A DNA stretch of 64,000 nt, taken from positions 1 through 64,000 of the forward strand of contig NZ_QBJD02000017.1 of NCBI RefSeq assembly GCF_003057745.1, read 5' to 3'. The translations under genes and the position numbers were made by a program. Positions 9,518 through 22,309 of this stretch are shown in pieces. The notes under the pieces were generated by a model that ran no database searches, was not told the DNA's origin, and saw only the letters and a list, made by a program, of their open reading frames with translations. How positions within the stretch are numbered: the stretch's first letter is position 1; each line of letters starts with the position of its first letter. Source of the DNA: Enterobacter sp. RIT418 (lineage in GTDB: Bacteria; Pseudomonadota; Gammaproteobacteria; Enterobacterales; Enterobacteriaceae).

Positions 9518-10261
9518 ATGGCGCTACTGGAGATTTGCTGTTACAGCGTGGCGTGTGCCGTCACGGCGCAAAAGCACGGGGCCGACCGCATTGAGCTGTG
9601 TGCAGCACCGAAAGAGGGCGGGCTGACGCCGTCGTACGGCGTGCTGAAATCTGCCCGCCGGGAAGTTACGATCCCGGTACACCCCATCATCCGCCCCCGC
9701 GGCGGTGATTTTTGTTACACGGCGGATGAATTTGCTGCCATGCTTGAAGATATCGCCGTCGTGCGTGATTTAGGGTTCCCTGGGCTGGTCACCGGCCTGC
9801 TCGATGAAGACGGCAATATCGATCTGCCCCGTATGCGTCAGGTGATGGATGCGGCAACGGGGATGGCGGTCACTTTTCATCGCGCATTTGATATGTGTAA
9901 AACTCCTCTGCAAGCGTTTGAAACGCTTGCAGAACTGGGCGTGGCGCGCGTTCTGACTTCGGGGCAGCAGTCGTCCGCTGATAAAGGTTTAAAATTAATT
10001 ACGGAACTAAAATCACACTCCCGTGTTCCAATACTTATGGCTGGCGCAGGTGTACGCGCCGGAAATCTGAAACTGTTTTTAGACGCAGGGGTAGAGGAGC
10101 TTCACAGCTCTGCGGGCAAGTGGATGCCTTCGCCCATGCGTTATCGCAATACAGGGTTGTCTATGTCGACGGATGCCGAAGCGGATGAGTACTCGCGCTT
10201 CGGCGTGGAGGGAGAGTCGGTTGCGGTAATGAAATCGATAATTGAGCGTTATCACGTGTAG
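9518..10261 (+). CDS. cutC: CutC family TIM-barrel protein
   Basis: Cytoplasmic TIM-barrel protein historically linked to copper homeostasis; that role is disputed and may be indirect. The 247-residue product carries the family segments [25 protein letters not shown] and [10 protein letters not shown] strong ribosome binding site (GGGAGG, 9507-9512) precedes the ATG. It stands alone, followed by a strong terminator and a GC-rich palindromic repeat. The torYZ genes that E. coli carries next to cutC are not present here. Confidence 0.95.
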   Translation: MALLEICCYSVACAVTAQKHGADRIELCAAPKEGGLTPSYGVLKSARREVTIPVHPIIRPRGGDFCYTADEFAAMLEDIAVVRDLGFPGLVTGLLDEDGNIDLPRMRQVMDAATGMAVTFHRAFDMCKTPLQAFETLAELGVARVLTSGQQSSADKGLKLITELKSHSRVPILMAGAGVRAGNLKLFLDAGVEELHSSAGKWMPSPMRYRNTGLSMSTDAEADEYSRFGVEGESVAVMKSIIERYHV

Positions 10262-10317
10262 CAGCGTACCGATTTTTACCGCGCATCATGTCGCCCAATA
10301 TGATGCTTGCTTGTACC

Positions 10318-10350
10318 AGGCCCCTGCAATTTCAACAGGGGCCTTTTTTT
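10318..10350 (+). terminator. cutC terminator
   Basis: The stem AGGCCCCTG (10318-10326) pairs with CAGGGGCCT (10336-10344) around a 9-base loop and is followed by a T-run. It is a typical intrinsic terminator 56 bases after the cutC stop. Confidence 0.93.
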
Positions 10351-10352
10351 AT

Positions 10353-10450
10353 CCCCCTCACCCTAACCCTCTCCCCATTGGGGAGAGGGGACTGCACGGT
10401 GCGGTCTTTATCTCCCTCGCCCCTATGGGGAGAGGGCAGGGGTGAGGGGA
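10353..10450. repeat. REP-like paired palindromic repeat (copy 1)
   Basis: Two GC-rich palindromes, CTCTCCCCATTGGGGAGAG and CCCCTATGGGG with flanks, lie in opposite orientation about 25 bases apart, bordered by CCCTCACCC and its complement GGGTGAGGG. The unit also occurs near 19685 and 24735. All three copies sit between convergent genes. Confidence 0.8.
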
Positions 10451-10453
10451 AAA

Positions 10454-12601
<2,148 letters not shown>

Positions 12602-12652
12602 ACTTACTCCCTGTTTTTGGCAGATGGCACGTCACTATGATAGGTGTCTTAC

Positions 12653-13471
12653 TCAGAAAAGAGAAGATTGTTGTGGAATGGACGGGGCGCTTCCTACCGA
12701 TGGAACCGCGTCCTGCAAGGGCTGCCAGAGAGCATCGACCAGTTCAGGCGCTTGCGCGATATCCGGGGTGTGCAAAAAGAGATACGGCGTGGTGGCGTGT
12801 TCCCATTTCGGCAACGTTTGTAGCCAGACGGCGAACAGCTCTTTGTTTTGCTCCATGTTGTCGCTGCCGATAAACCTCACCATCGGGTTTTGCGCCGTCA
12901 CGACCGCGTGAACCGGTACTTTCGGCTTTTTGCGCTGCGCGTCGATGATGGCTTCGCTGTGCGGCACGGCGCTGTGCACCGGGCGGCTGTCCAGAATCAC
13001 GCGGTTCACGCCGCGTTCGTGCAGCCCGCGGTTGAGCGCTTTTTCCGTCTCTCCCTTGGCAAAAAACTCGGGATGCCTGACCTCAACGCCATAGGTAAAT
13101 TCGTGTGGGAGCGCGTCGAGAAACGTCCACAGCGCGGGCATATCGCGCGGGCCAAACGCGGCGGGAAGCTGGAGCCAGTACTGGCCGATGCGGTTAGCCA
13201 GCGGCGACATTCGCGTAAAAAATTCTTCCGTTAAATCACCGCAGTTTCGCAGCGCGGCGTTGTGTGAAATGGTGGCCGGAAACTTAAAGCAGAAGCGAAA
13301 CGCGTCGGTGGTTTGCTCGCGCCAGCGCTCGACGATCTCCGCCCGCGGCAGGGCGTACAGGGTGGTATTGCCTTCGACGCAGTTAAAGTGTCGGGCATAC
13401 TCCTCGAGTCCGGTGATGCCCAGGCGCACCCATTTCGGGTGCGACCACTGGGGCAGGCCCACGTAGATCAT
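12653..13471 (-). CDS. yecE: DUF72 TIM-barrel protein YecE
   Basis: Conserved DUF72 protein of unknown function. The true start is the ATG at 13471 ([14 protein letters not shown]), giving 272 residues; the open frame continues 85 codons upstream but that part is a shadow of yecD. Visible DUF72 features are the N-terminal [23 protein letters not shown], the FKFP segment, and the late SEAIID region. The start overlaps the yecD stop by 4 bases, so yecD and yecE are co-translated. Confidence 0.93.
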   Translation of the reverse strand: MIYVGLPQWSHPKWVRLGITGLEEYARHFNCVEGNTTLYALPRAEIVERWREQTTDAFRFCFKFPATISHNAALRNCGDLTEEFFTRMSPLANRIGQYWLQLPAAFGPRDMPALWTFLDALPHEFTYGVEVRHPEFFAKGETEKALNRGLHERGVNRVILDSRPVHSAVPHSEAIIDAQRKKPKVPVHAVVTAQNPMVRFIGSDNMEQNKELFAVWLQTLPKWEHATTPYLFLHTPDIAQAPELVDALWQPLQDAVPSVGSAPSIPQQSSLF

Positions 13472-14034
13472 AGCGCGCGTAATATCTCGTCGGTGCTGCG
13501 CACGCGGCCGATGCGCGGGAAGATGTTCGTCATGCTGCCCTGGTGCTGGTCCGCAGAGGCGGCGCTGCACGCATCTTCCGCAATGACCAGGCTGAAGCCC
13601 AGCTCCCAGGCGTTTCGCGCGGTGGATTCCACACCGATGTTGGTCGAAATTCCGCACAGGATGATGGTGTCGATGCCGCGACGGCGAAGCTGTAGCTCGA
13701 GATCGGTGCCGTAGAAGGCGCCCCACTGGCGTTTGGTCACCTCGATATCCGTATCGCGTTTACCCAACGAGACCGGATACGTCCACCAGTTGTCCGGCAG
13801 CGCGTGCGCCGGGGCCTGCGCGTCGACGGGCTGTTTCAGCGCTTCGGCAAAATCAGCGGACCAGCCGACGCGCACCATGACCACAGGCGCGCCCGCGGCG
13901 CGGCATTTTTCCGCCAGGCGTGCGGCGCGGCTGACCACATCGTCAGCGCCGTGCGGGCCGCCGGCAAACGGTAGGATCCCTTCCTGTAGATCAATTACAA
14001 CGAGTGCGGTTTTGGTGGCGTCGAGCGTAAACAT
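13468..14034 (-). CDS. yecD: Isochorismatase-family hydrolase YecD
   Basis: Cytoplasmic isochorismatase-like hydrolase of unknown substrate. The 188-residue protein has the acidic residue of the usual catalytic set in ALVVIDLQ and a lysine in the VTKRQWGAF region. At the place where nicotinamidase-type members carry the nucleophilic cysteine, this protein reads [12 protein letters not shown], with glycine at that position, as in true isochorismatases such as EntB. It is co-translated with yecE. It is unlikely to use a cysteine thioester mechanism. Confidence 0.92.
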   Translation of the reverse strand: MFTLDATKTALVVIDLQEGILPFAGGPHGADDVVSRAARLAEKCRAAGAPVVMVRVGWSADFAEALKQPVDAQAPAHALPDNWWTYPVSLGKRDTDIEVTKRQWGAFYGTDLELQLRRRGIDTIILCGISTNIGVESTARNAWELGFSLVIAEDACSAASADQHQGSMTNIFPRIGRVRSTDEILRAL

Positions 14035-14170
14035 AGTAACTCCAGTAAAATTAATCGCTTTGCCTACACCTTACGACGTGATGCGCTGTTATCGTTCGGA
14101 TAATTTTGTTAATTTTTGTGAGGATGCGCAATAAGAGCGCAGCAAACGAGCGTCAGAGCGCGCTTCGCAC

Positions 14171-14199
14171 TTATCGTCCGGCGGAATTTCCAGTATAAT
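14171..14199 (+). promoter_or_regulatory. Putative sigma-70 promoter of aspS
   Basis: TTATCG (14171-14176) and a perfect TATAAT (14194-14199) are 17 bases apart, about 100 bases upstream of the aspS start. Confidence 0.6.
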
Positions 14200-14297
14200 A
14201 GCCGCCTTTTTTCATCCAGTTGTGACATACAGAAAGCTGCGACATAGTAGCCTGAAATCAGGCAACGTTTAGCCTGCGGCTAATTAAGGGATATCTC

Positions 14298-16070
14298 ATG
14301 CGTACAGAATATTGCGGGCAGCTGCGTCAGTCCCACGTCGGGCAGCAGGTTACCCTGTGTGGTTGGGTCAATCGTCGTCGCGATCTCGGTAGCCTTATCT
14401 TCATCGATATGCGCGACCGCGAGGGTATCGTACAGGTGTTCTTCGATCCGGATCGCGCGGACGCGCTGAAGCTGGCCTCCGAGCTGCGTAATGAGTTCTG
14501 CATTCAGGTCACCGGCACCGTGCGTGCGCGTGACGAGAAAAACGTCAACGCCGACATGGCGACCGGCGCAATTGAAGTGCTGGCGTCCGATCTGACGATC
14601 ATCAACCGTGCCGAAGCGCTGCCGCTGGACTCCAACCACGTCAACACGGAAGAAGCGCGTCTGAAATATCGCTACCTGGATCTGCGTCGCCCGGAGATGG
14701 CACAGCGCCTGAAAACCCGTGCGAAAATCACCAGCCTGGTGCGCCGCTTTATGGATGACCACGGTTTCCTTGATATCGAAACCCCGATGCTGACCAAGGC
14801 CACGCCGGAAGGCGCGCGCGATTACCTGGTCCCGTCCCGCGTTCATAAAGGCAAATTCTACGCGCTGCCGCAGTCACCGCAGCTGTTCAAACAGCTGCTG
14901 ATGATGTCCGGTTTTGACCGCTACTATCAGATCGTTAAATGCTTCCGCGACGAAGACCTTCGCGCTGACCGTCAGCCAGAATTTACCCAGATCGACGTGG
15001 AAACCTCCTTCATGACCGCCGAACAGGTGCGTGAAGTGATGGAAGCGCTGGTGCGCGGCCTGTGGAACGACGTAAAAGGCGTAGAGCTGGGCGATTTCCC
15101 CGTCATGACCTTCGCCGAAGCCGAGCGCCGCTACGGCTCCGACAAGCCGGACCTGCGTAACCCAATGGAGCTGGTGGACGTGGCGGACCTGGTGAAAGAC
15201 GTCGAGTTCGCGGTCTTTGCCGGTCCGGCTAACGATGCGAAAGGTCGCGTGGCGGCCCTGCGCGTGCCGGGCGGCGCGGCTCTGAGCCGTAAGCAGATTG
15301 ACGGCTACGGCGATTTTATTAAGATCTACGGCGCGAAAGGCCTGGCCTATATTAAAGTGACCGAGCGTGCGAAAGGCCTGGAAGGCATCACCAGCCCGGT
15401 GGCGAAATTCCTGAATGCGGACATCGTGGAAGCGATCCTTGAGCGCACCGGCGCACAGGACGGCGACATGATCTTCTTCGGCGCGGACAACAGGAAAGTG
15501 GTTGCGGATGCAATGGGCGCACTGCGTCTGAAGGTCGGCAAAGACCTGAACATCACCGATGAAGGCAAATGGGCGCCGCTGTGGGTTATCGACTTCCCAA
15601 TGTTTGAAGACGACGGTGAAGGCGGCCTGACCGCGATGCACCACCCGTTCACCTCGCCAAAAGACATGACGGCGGCGGAGCTGAAAGCGGCACCGGAAGA
15701 CGCGGTGGCGAACGCCTATGACATGGTCATTAACGGCTACGAAGTGGGCGGCGGTTCCGTGCGTATTCACAGCGGTGAAATGCAGCAGACCGTGTTCGGC
15801 ATTCTGGGCATTAACGAGCAGGAACAGCGCGAGAAGTTCGGCTTCCTGCTGGACGCGCTGAAATACGGTACGCCGCCGCACGCGGGCCTGGCGTTCGGTC
15901 TTGACCGTCTGACCATGCTGCTGACCGGCACCGACAACATTCGCGATGTTATCGCCTTCCCGAAAACCACCGCCGCGGCGTGTCTGATGACCGAAGCGCC
16001 GAGCTTTGCTAACCCTGCCTCTCTGGCGGAGCTGGGCATTGAAGTGGTGAAGAAGGAAGAGAAAAACTGA
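14298..16070 (+). CDS. aspS: Aspartyl-tRNA synthetase
   Basis: Class IIb synthetase charging tRNA-Asp. The 590-residue length is standard for the bacterial type with an insertion (GAD) domain. Visible parts are the N-terminal OB fold for anticodon binding ([11 protein letters not shown]), motif 2 ([18 protein letters not shown]) and motif 3 ([15 protein letters not shown]). nudB starts one base after the stop codon, so aspS leads a run aspS-nudB-yebC-ruvC. Confidence 0.98.
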   Translation: MRTEYCGQLRQSHVGQQVTLCGWVNRRRDLGSLIFIDMRDREGIVQVFFDPDRADALKLASELRNEFCIQVTGTVRARDEKNVNADMATGAIEVLASDLTIINRAEALPLDSNHVNTEEARLKYRYLDLRRPEMAQRLKTRAKITSLVRRFMDDHGFLDIETPMLTKATPEGARDYLVPSRVHKGKFYALPQSPQLFKQLLMMSGFDRYYQIVKCFRDEDLRADRQPEFTQIDVETSFMTAEQVREVMEALVRGLWNDVKGVELGDFPVMTFAEAERRYGSDKPDLRNPMELVDVADLVKDVEFAVFAGPANDAKGRVAALRVPGGAALSRKQIDGYGDFIKIYGAKGLAYIKVTERAKGLEGITSPVAKFLNADIVEAILERTGAQDGDMIFFGADNRKVVADAMGALRLKVGKDLNITDEGKWAPLWVIDFPMFEDDGEGGLTAMHHPFTSPKDMTAAELKAAPEDAVANAYDMVINGYEVGGGSVRIHSGEMQQTVFGILGINEQEQREKFGFLLDALKYGTPPHAGLAFGLDRLTMLLTGTDNIRDVIAFPKTTAAACLMTEAPSFANPASLAELGIEVVKKEEKN

Positions 16071-16071
16071 T

Positions 16072-16515
16072 ATGGCATATAAGCGTCCCGTTTCTGTCTT
16101 AGTTGTAATTTACGCCCAGGACACGAAGCGGGTGCTGATGTTGCAGCGGCGAGACGACCCTGATTTCTGGCAGTCGGTTACCGGCAGTCTGGAAGACGGG
16201 GAGAGCGCGCCGCAGGCCGCCGCGCGTGAAGTAAAGGAAGAGGTCACCATCGACGTTGCTCGTGAGCAACTGACCCTGAAGGACTGTCAGCGCACGGTGG
16301 AGTTTGAAATTTTTAGCCATTTACGTCATCGCTATGCGCCGGGCATAGAGCGCAATACGGAATCGTGGTTCTGTCTCGCGCTTCCCCACGAGCGGGAGAT
16401 TGTGTTCACTGAGCACCTGACCTACCGCTGGGTGAATGCGGCGGATGCCGCCGCGCTCACCAAGTCGTGGAGTAACCGGCAGGCGATTGAAGAATTTGTA
16501 ATTAACGCTGCCTGA
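16072..16515 (+). CDS. nudB: Dihydroneopterin triphosphate diphosphatase NudB
   Basis: Nudix hydrolase that removes pyrophosphate from dihydroneopterin triphosphate in folate synthesis. The 147-residue protein has the Nudix box as G-x5-E-x7-REVKEEV; the usual late glycine of the box is threonine, as I recall for E. coli NudB. The start lies one base after the aspS stop, so translation is probably coupled. Confidence 0.95.
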   Translation: MAYKRPVSVLVVIYAQDTKRVLMLQRRDDPDFWQSVTGSLEDGESAPQAAAREVKEEVTIDVAREQLTLKDCQRTVEFEIFSHLRHRYAPGIERNTESWFCLALPHEREIVFTEHLTYRWVNAADAAALTKSWSNRQAIEEFVINAA

Positions 16516-16542
16516 GAGGGCGCGATTTTTGGAGAACTTTTT

Positions 16543-17283
16543 ATGGCAGGTCATAGTAAGTGGGCCAACACCAAACACCGCAAAGCGGCACAGGATGCCA
16601 AGCGCGGTAAAATCTTTACCAAAATCATTCGTGAGCTGGTAACAGCAGCACGCCTGGGCGGCGGCGATCCGGCCTCTAACCCACGCCTGCGCGCGGCGGT
16701 TGATAAAGCGCTGTCCAACAACATGACGCGTGACACCCTGAACCGTGCCATCGCGCGCGGCGTGGGCGGTGATGAAGACGCGAACATGGAAACCATCATT
16801 TATGAAGGTTACGGCCCTGGCGGTACTGCCGTCATGGTTGAGTGTCTGTCCGACAACCGTAACCGTACCGTTGCCGAAGTGCGCCACGCGTTCACCAAGA
16901 CCGGCGGGAACCTGGGCACCGACGGCTCCGTAGCCTACCTGTTCAGCAAAAAAGGCGTGATCTCCTTCGAGAAGGGCGATGAAGATGCGATCATGGAAGC
17001 CGCGCTGGAAGCGGGCGCAGAAGACGTAGTGACCTACGACGACGGCGCTATCGACGTCTACACCGCATGGGAAGAGATGGGCGCCGTGCGCGATGCGCTG
17101 GAAGCGGCTGGCCTGAAAGCGGATAACGCTGAAGTCTCCATGATCCCGTCCACCAAAGCGGACATGGATGCGGAAACTGCGCCTAAGCTGCTGCGTCTGA
17201 TCGACATGCTCGAAGACTGCGACGACGTGCAGGAAGTGTATCACAACGGTGAAATCTCTGATGAGGTTGCAGCGACTCTCTGA
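16543..17283 (+). CDS. yebC: YebC/TACO1-family protein
   Basis: Conserved cytoplasmic protein of the YebC/TACO1 family, variously linked to transcription control and to easing ribosome pausing at difficult codon runs. The 246-residue product has the invariant start [14 protein letters not shown] and the three-domain family length. The next gene is ruvC, as in E. coli. Confidence 0.96.
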   Translation: MAGHSKWANTKHRKAAQDAKRGKIFTKIIRELVTAARLGGGDPASNPRLRAAVDKALSNNMTRDTLNRAIARGVGGDEDANMETIIYEGYGPGGTAVMVECLSDNRNRTVAEVRHAFTKTGGNLGTDGSVAYLFSKKGVISFEKGDEDAIMEAALEAGAEDVVTYDDGAIDVYTAWEEMGAVRDALEAAGLKADNAEVSMIPSTKADMDAETAPKLLRLIDMLEDCDDVQEVYHNGEISDEVAATL

Positions 17284-17317
17284 TGAGAGCGTATAAGCCG
17301 TTTACGGGAGACGCGTG

Positions 17318-17839
17318 ATGTCGATTATCCTCGGGATTGACCCCGGCTCGCGCGTTACCGGCTATGGCGTTATCCGTCAGGTTGGACGCCAGCTAACCTA
17401 CCTCGGCAGCGGCTGTATTCGCACTAAAGTGGACGATCTGCCGTCGCGCCTGAAGCTCATTTATGCGGGCGTGTCGGAGATCATCACCCAGTTCCAGCCG
17501 GACTTTTTTGCCATCGAGCAGGTCTTTATGGCGAAAAATGCCGATTCAGCGCTAAAGCTCGGCCAGGCGCGCGGCGTCGCGATTGTTGCCGCGGTGAACC
17601 AGGATTTGCCGGTGTTTGAATACGCCGCACGTCAGGTCAAGCAGACGGTGGTGGGGATTGGTAGCGCGGAGAAAAGCCAGGTGCAGCACATGGTGCGTAC
17701 TTTGCTAAAGCTTCCCGCCAACCCTCAGGCGGATGCCGCCGATGCGCTGGCGATTGCGATTACCCACTGTCACGTCAGCCAGAACGCGATGCAAATGAGC
17801 GAGTCGCGGCTCAATCTGGCGCGAGGCAGGTTACGATAA
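17318..17839 (+). CDS. ruvC: Holliday junction resolvase RuvC
   Basis: Dimeric endonuclease that resolves Holliday junctions after RuvAB branch migration. The ATG at 17318 gives 173 residues, the E. coli length; a GTG one codon earlier is possible. The metal-binding acidic residues are visible in GIDPGSR, FAIEQVF and DAADALAIA. The stop is followed at once by a LexA-box hairpin and then an ERIC element, which separate ruvC from ruvAB. Confidence 0.97.
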   Translation: MSIILGIDPGSRVTGYGVIRQVGRQLTYLGSGCIRTKVDDLPSRLKLIYAGVSEIITQFQPDFFAIEQVFMAKNADSALKLGQARGVAIVAAVNQDLPVFEYAARQVKQTVVGIGSAEKSQVQHMVRTLLKLPANPQADAADALAIAITHCHVSQNAMQMSESRLNLARGRLR

Positions 17840-17851
17840 TGACAAATCAGG

Positions 17852-17867
17852 CTGGATGTTTATCCAG
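17852..17867. promoter_or_regulatory. LexA box of ruvAB, also a hairpin after ruvC
   Basis: CTGG-N8-CCAG within GCTGGATGTTTATCCAGC agrees with the SOS box of ruvAB in E. coli as I recall it. The same palindrome is followed by a T-run (17869-17876), so it could also end the ruvC transcript. A candidate -10 (TATTAT, 17876-17881) runs into the left end of the ERIC element. Confidence 0.75.
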
Positions 17868-17878
17868 CCTTTTTTTAT

Positions 17879-18005
17879 TATACCCGTCATACTTCAAGTT
17901 GTATGTGCGTTGGCTGCACTCGTTCACCCCAGTCACTTACTCATGTAAGCTCCTGGGGATTCACTCCCTTGCCGCCTTCCTACAACTCGAATTATTTAGG
18001 GTATA
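17879..18005. repeat. ERIC (enterobacterial repetitive intergenic consensus) element
   Basis: A 127-base element, the canonical ERIC length, with inverted ends TATACCC (17879-17885) and GGGTATA (17999-18005) and the central conserved core around CTTACTCATGTAAGCTCC at 17936-17953. It lies wholly within the ruvC-ruvA gap. It begins just after the LexA box and ends 39 bases before the ruvA start, so it probably forms most of the ruvAB 5' leader. Confidence 0.95.
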
Positions 18006-18044
18006 TGTCGTCAGTAAATTTTTTCCAGAACGCAGGAGCGTCAC

Positions 18045-18656
18045 GTGATAGGCAGACTTAGAGGCATCATCCTTGAAAAACAACCCCCGCTAGTGCTGCT
18101 GGAAGTGGGCGGCGTAGGCTACGAAGTCCATATGCCGATGACCTGCTTCTACGAGCTGCCGGATGCGGGCAAAGAGGCGATTGTCTTTACCCAGTTCGTG
18201 GTGCGTGAAGACGCGCAGCTGCTCTACGGCTTTAACAACAAGCAGGAGCGGATGCTGTTCCGTGAGCTGATTAAGACCAACGGCGTTGGGCCAAAGCTGG
18301 CGCTGGCGATCCTGTCCGGAATGTCTGCTCAACAGTTTGTGAACGCCGTTGAGCGCGAAGATCCCGCGGCCCTGATTAAGCTGCCGGGCATCGGTAAGAA
18401 AACCGCAGAACGCCTGATAGTTGAAATGAAGGACCGCTTTAAGGGCCTGCACGGCGATCTCTTTACGCCTGCCGCCGACCTGGTGCTGACTTCGCCGGGC
18501 GCGCCATCCTCCGACGATGCCGAGCAGGAAGCGGTTGCCGCGCTGGTGGCGCTGGGCTATAAACCTCAGGAAGCCAGCCGAATGGTAAGCAAAATTGCCA
18601 CGCCGGATGTCAGCAGTGAAACCCTGATTCGTGAAGCGCTACGCGCCGCATTGTGA
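18045..18656 (+). CDS. ruvA: Holliday junction DNA helicase subunit RuvA
   Basis: Tetrameric junction-binding protein that loads the RuvB motor. The 203-residue protein starts at a GTG (18045; M-I-G-R-L-R-G) preceded by GCAGGAGCG. It has an N-terminal OB fold and two helix-hairpin-helix units ([13 protein letters not shown] and [12 protein letters not shown]). ruvB follows after 8 bases. Unlike the simple E. coli arrangement, an ERIC element fills its leader. Confidence 0.97.
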   Translation: MIGRLRGIILEKQPPLVLLEVGGVGYEVHMPMTCFYELPDAGKEAIVFTQFVVREDAQLLYGFNNKQERMLFRELIKTNGVGPKLALAILSGMSAQQFVNAVEREDPAALIKLPGIGKKTAERLIVEMKDRFKGLHGDLFTPAADLVLTSPGAPSSDDAEQEAVAALVALGYKPQEASRMVSKIATPDVSSETLIREALRAAL

Positions 18657-18661
18657 GGTAA

Positions 18662-19675
<1,014 letters not shown>

Positions 19676-19684
19676 TGCTTTGTT

Positions 19685-19705
19685 CCCTCTCCCGGTGGGA
19701 GAGGG
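19685..19705. repeat. REP-like palindromic repeat (copy 2)
   Basis: CCCTCTCCCGGTGGGAGAGGG is a near-perfect palindrome of the same family as the copies near 10353 and 24735. It lies between the convergent genes ruvB and znuB and could act as a two-way mRNA end. Confidence 0.75.
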
Positions 19706-19734
19706 GGAGGATGAGGGCATCAGCGCCCTCAATG

Positions 19735-20520
19735 CTAACTTGCCGGCTTCTTCAACATACTGAAGATAAACAACACCGCCGCGCACAACACCACCGACGG
19801 CCCCGCAGGGGTATCATAAAACGCCGAGAAGGTGAGCCCGCCGGTGACGGCAATCATTCCGATAATTACCGCTACGCCCGCCATTTGCTCCGGTGTACGC
19901 GCGAAACGGCGCGCCGTAGCGGCCGGAATGATCAGCAGGGACGTAATAATCAGCGCGCCAACAAACTTCATTGCCACGCCAATCGTTAATGCCGTCACCA
20001 GCATCAGCAGCAGCTTAACGCGCAGCAGCTTAACGCCGTCAACGAACGCCAGATCGGGGCTGACGGTCATCGCCAGCAGGTTACGCCATTGCCACAGCAG
20101 AATGCCGAGCACGATCGCCACCCCAATCGCGATGGAAAGTAAATCCTCCGGCGTGACGGCGAGTAAATCCCCGAACAGGTAGGCCATCAGGTCAACGCGT
20201 ATGTTGGACATCAGGCTGACGACCACCAGGCCCAGCGACAGCGCGCTGTGCGCCATGATCCCTAACAGGGTATCAATGGCAAGGTGGGGGCGCTTTTCCA
20301 GCCAGACAAGGCCCGCCGCGAGCAGCAGCGTGACGACAATCACCGCATAAAACGGATTCACGTCCAGCAGCAGCCCGAAGGCCACCCCAAGCAGAGAGGC
20401 GTGGGCCAGCGTGTCGCCGAAATAAGACATTCTGCGCCATACTACGAACGAGCCAAGCGGGCCCGCGGCGCAGGCAAGCATAATCCCGGCCAGCCAGCCG
20501 GGCAGTAACAGTTCAATCAT
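19735..20520 (-). CDS. znuB: Zinc ABC transporter permease ZnuB
   Basis: Membrane subunit of the high-affinity zinc importer. The 261-residue protein is almost wholly hydrophobic, with 7-8 predicted spans, and belongs to the ABC-3 permease family. It overlaps the end of znuC by 4 bases, so znuCB is one translational unit, transcribed away from znuA and controlled from the Zur box at 21299-21320. Confidence 0.97.
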   Translation of the reverse strand: MIELLLPGWLAGIMLACAAGPLGSFVVWRRMSYFGDTLAHASLLGVAFGLLLDVNPFYAVIVVTLLLAAGLVWLEKRPHLAIDTLLGIMAHSALSLGLVVVSLMSNIRVDLMAYLFGDLLAVTPEDLLSIAIGVAIVLGILLWQWRNLLAMTVSPDLAFVDGVKLLRVKLLLMLVTALTIGVAMKFVGALIITSLLIIPAATARRFARTPEQMAGVAVIIGMIAVTGGLTFSAFYDTPAGPSVVLCAAVLFIFSMLKKPAS

Positions 20521-21272
20521 GAGTGTCCATTTCCCCGACGCAGGACGATTCGTCCCTGTAAATCATGGCGGTGATTGTGATTATGGCGATAAATGCCGAG
20601 CTGTTCAGCGCCGCGAGAGCCAAACATAGAGATAAACTCGGGATGCATAGAGACCACTTCCGGCGTGCCGGAACAGCAAATATGGTGGTTCAGGCACAGC
20701 ACTTCATCCGTCTTTGCCATCACCAGATGCAGGTCGTGCGACACCATCAAAACCGCGCAGTTAAGCTCCTGACGCAGCCGATCGATAAGATCGTAAAGCG
20801 CAACCTGGCCGTTGACGTCCACGCCCTGAGTCGGCTCGTCCAGCACCAGCAGCTGCGGGCTGCTCAACAGGGCGCGGGCAAGAAGCACGCGTTGGGTTTC
20901 GCCGCCGGAGAGCTTTTGCATGGGCGCGTCAATAAGATGGCCCGCCTGCACGCGTTTGAGCGCCGGTAGGATATCCGCTTTGCGCGTGCCGGGGCGCAGC
21001 CGCAGGAAGCGGCTGACCGTTAGCGGCAGGGTCGCGTCAAGATGCAGTTTTTGCGGCACGTAGCCGATGCGCAGCTGGCCGTCACGCTTGATGACGCCTG
21101 CGTCGGGTGCTACGAGGCCAAGGACTACGCGCACCAGCGTCGATTTACCCGCGCCGTTAGGACCCAGCAGCGTCAGTATTTTTCCAGGCTTAAGCTGCAA
21201 AGAGACGTCAGCGAGGACGCGGCGCTGGCCGTAAGAGACCGAAACATTTTCAAGAGAAACCAGAGTAGTCAT
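20517..21272 (-). CDS. znuC: Zinc ABC transporter ATPase ZnuC
   Basis: ATP-binding subunit of the zinc importer. The 251-residue protein has Walker [10 protein letters not shown] near residue 38, signature LSGGETQR, and Walker B LLVLDEP. A histidine-rich C-terminal stretch ([10 protein letters not shown]) typical of ZnuC may bind zinc. It is the first gene of znuCB and divergent from znuA. Confidence 0.97.
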   Translation of the reverse strand: MTTLVSLENVSVSYGQRRVLADVSLQLKPGKILTLLGPNGAGKSTLVRVVLGLVAPDAGVIKRDGQLRIGYVPQKLHLDATLPLTVSRFLRLRPGTRKADILPALKRVQAGHLIDAPMQKLSGGETQRVLLARALLSSPQLLVLDEPTQGVDVNGQVALYDLIDRLRQELNCAVLMVSHDLHLVMAKTDEVLCLNHHICCSGTPEVVSMHPEFISMFGSRGAEQLGIYRHNHNHRHDLQGRIVLRRGNGHS

Positions 21273-21298
21273 GTCAATTTATGCTTGCAGAAGTCAAC

Positions 21299-21320
21299 GA
21301 ATGTTATAATATCACATTCC
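21299..21320. promoter_or_regulatory. Zur box between znuC and znuA
   Basis: GAATGTTATAATATCACATT (21299-21318) plus two bases is a good match to the known palindromic Zur operator of the znu locus (GAAATGTTATANTATAACATTTC). It is placed to repress both divergent units when zinc is sufficient. Confidence 0.88.
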
Positions 21321-21349
21321 CCGCATTCATTACGATGATAAGTTGCATT

Positions 21350-22294
21350 ATGTTACATAAAAATACGCTTCTTTTCGCAGCATTATCCACCGCCCTTTGG
21401 GGCACAACAGCACAAGATGTTAACGCTGCCGTTGTTGCATCGCTCAAGCCGCTTGGGTTCATTGCATCAGCCATCGCTGATGGGGTGACAGAGACCCAGG
21501 TTTTACTGCCTGATGGTGCCTCCGAGCATGATTATTCTCTGCGCCCTTCTGATGTAAAACGCTTACAAAACGCAGACTTAGTTGTCTGGATTGGTCCAGA
21601 AATGGAAGCGTTTATGCAAAAGTCAGCAAAGCAGGTTCCCGCTCAAAACAAGGTGACCATCGCCGAGCTGACGGGCGTTAAACCGCTGCTTATGAAAGGT
21701 GACGACGACGACGAAGACGAGCATGGGCACGATCGCGCAAACGAAGGAAAAGGTGACGAACATCACCATCACGGAGAATATAACATGCATCTCTGGCTCT
21801 CCCCAGAGATAGCGCGGCTCTCGGCGGTTGCAATCCATGACAAATTAGTGGAACTTATGCCGCAAAGTCGAGCCAAACTAGACGCCAACCTGAAGGATTT
21901 TGAGGCACAATTAGCCGCAACCGATAAGCAGGTGGGTAACGAGCTCGCGCCGCTGAAAGGAAAAGGGTATTTCGTTTTTCATGACGCCTACGGCTATTAC
22001 GAAAAACACTACGGCCTGACCCCGCTGGGTCACTTTACCGTCAACCCTGAAATTCAGCCTGGTGCGCAGCGTTTACATGAAATCAGAACACAGCTGGTTG
22101 AGCAAAAAGCGACATGCGTTTTTGCTGAGCCACAGTTCAGGCCAGCGGTCGTAGAAGCCGTGGCCAGGGGAACTTCCGTGCGCATGGGAACCCTTGACCC
22201 GCTAGGAACGAACATCCAGTTGAGCAAAGCGAGCTACTCGCAGTTTCTCAGCCAACTGGCGAACCAGTATGCGAGCTGCCTGAAAGGAGATTAA
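21350..22294 (+). CDS. znuA: Zinc ABC transporter substrate-binding protein ZnuA
   Basis: Periplasmic zinc-binding receptor of ZnuABC. The ATG at 21350 ([13 protein letters not shown]) gives 314 residues with a signal peptide ending near residue 25; an upstream in-frame start at 21281 would run through the Zur box and is rejected. The His- and Asp-rich loop ([11 protein letters not shown] and [11 protein letters not shown], about residues 117-145) is the expected zinc-sensing loop. Metal-ligand histidines are seen in [14 protein letters not shown] and PLGHFTVNP. Confidence 0.97.
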   Translation: MLHKNTLLFAALSTALWGTTAQDVNAAVVASLKPLGFIASAIADGVTETQVLLPDGASEHDYSLRPSDVKRLQNADLVVWIGPEMEAFMQKSAKQVPAQNKVTIAELTGVKPLLMKGDDDDEDEHGHDRANEGKGDEHHHHGEYNMHLWLSPEIARLSAVAIHDKLVELMPQSRAKLDANLKDFEAQLAATDKQVGNELAPLKGKGYFVFHDAYGYYEKHYGLTPLGHFTVNPEIQPGAQRLHEIRTQLVEQKATCVFAEPQFRPAVVEAVARGTSVRMGTLDPLGTNIQLSKASYSQFLSQLANQYASCLKGD

Positions 22295-22309
22295 CGAGGA
22301 AGTGAATAC

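Noticed and set aside
17840..18048. 69-residue frame between ruvC and ruvA
   Set aside because: It is the translation of the ERIC element. The yebB gene that I recall at this place in E. coli is not present.
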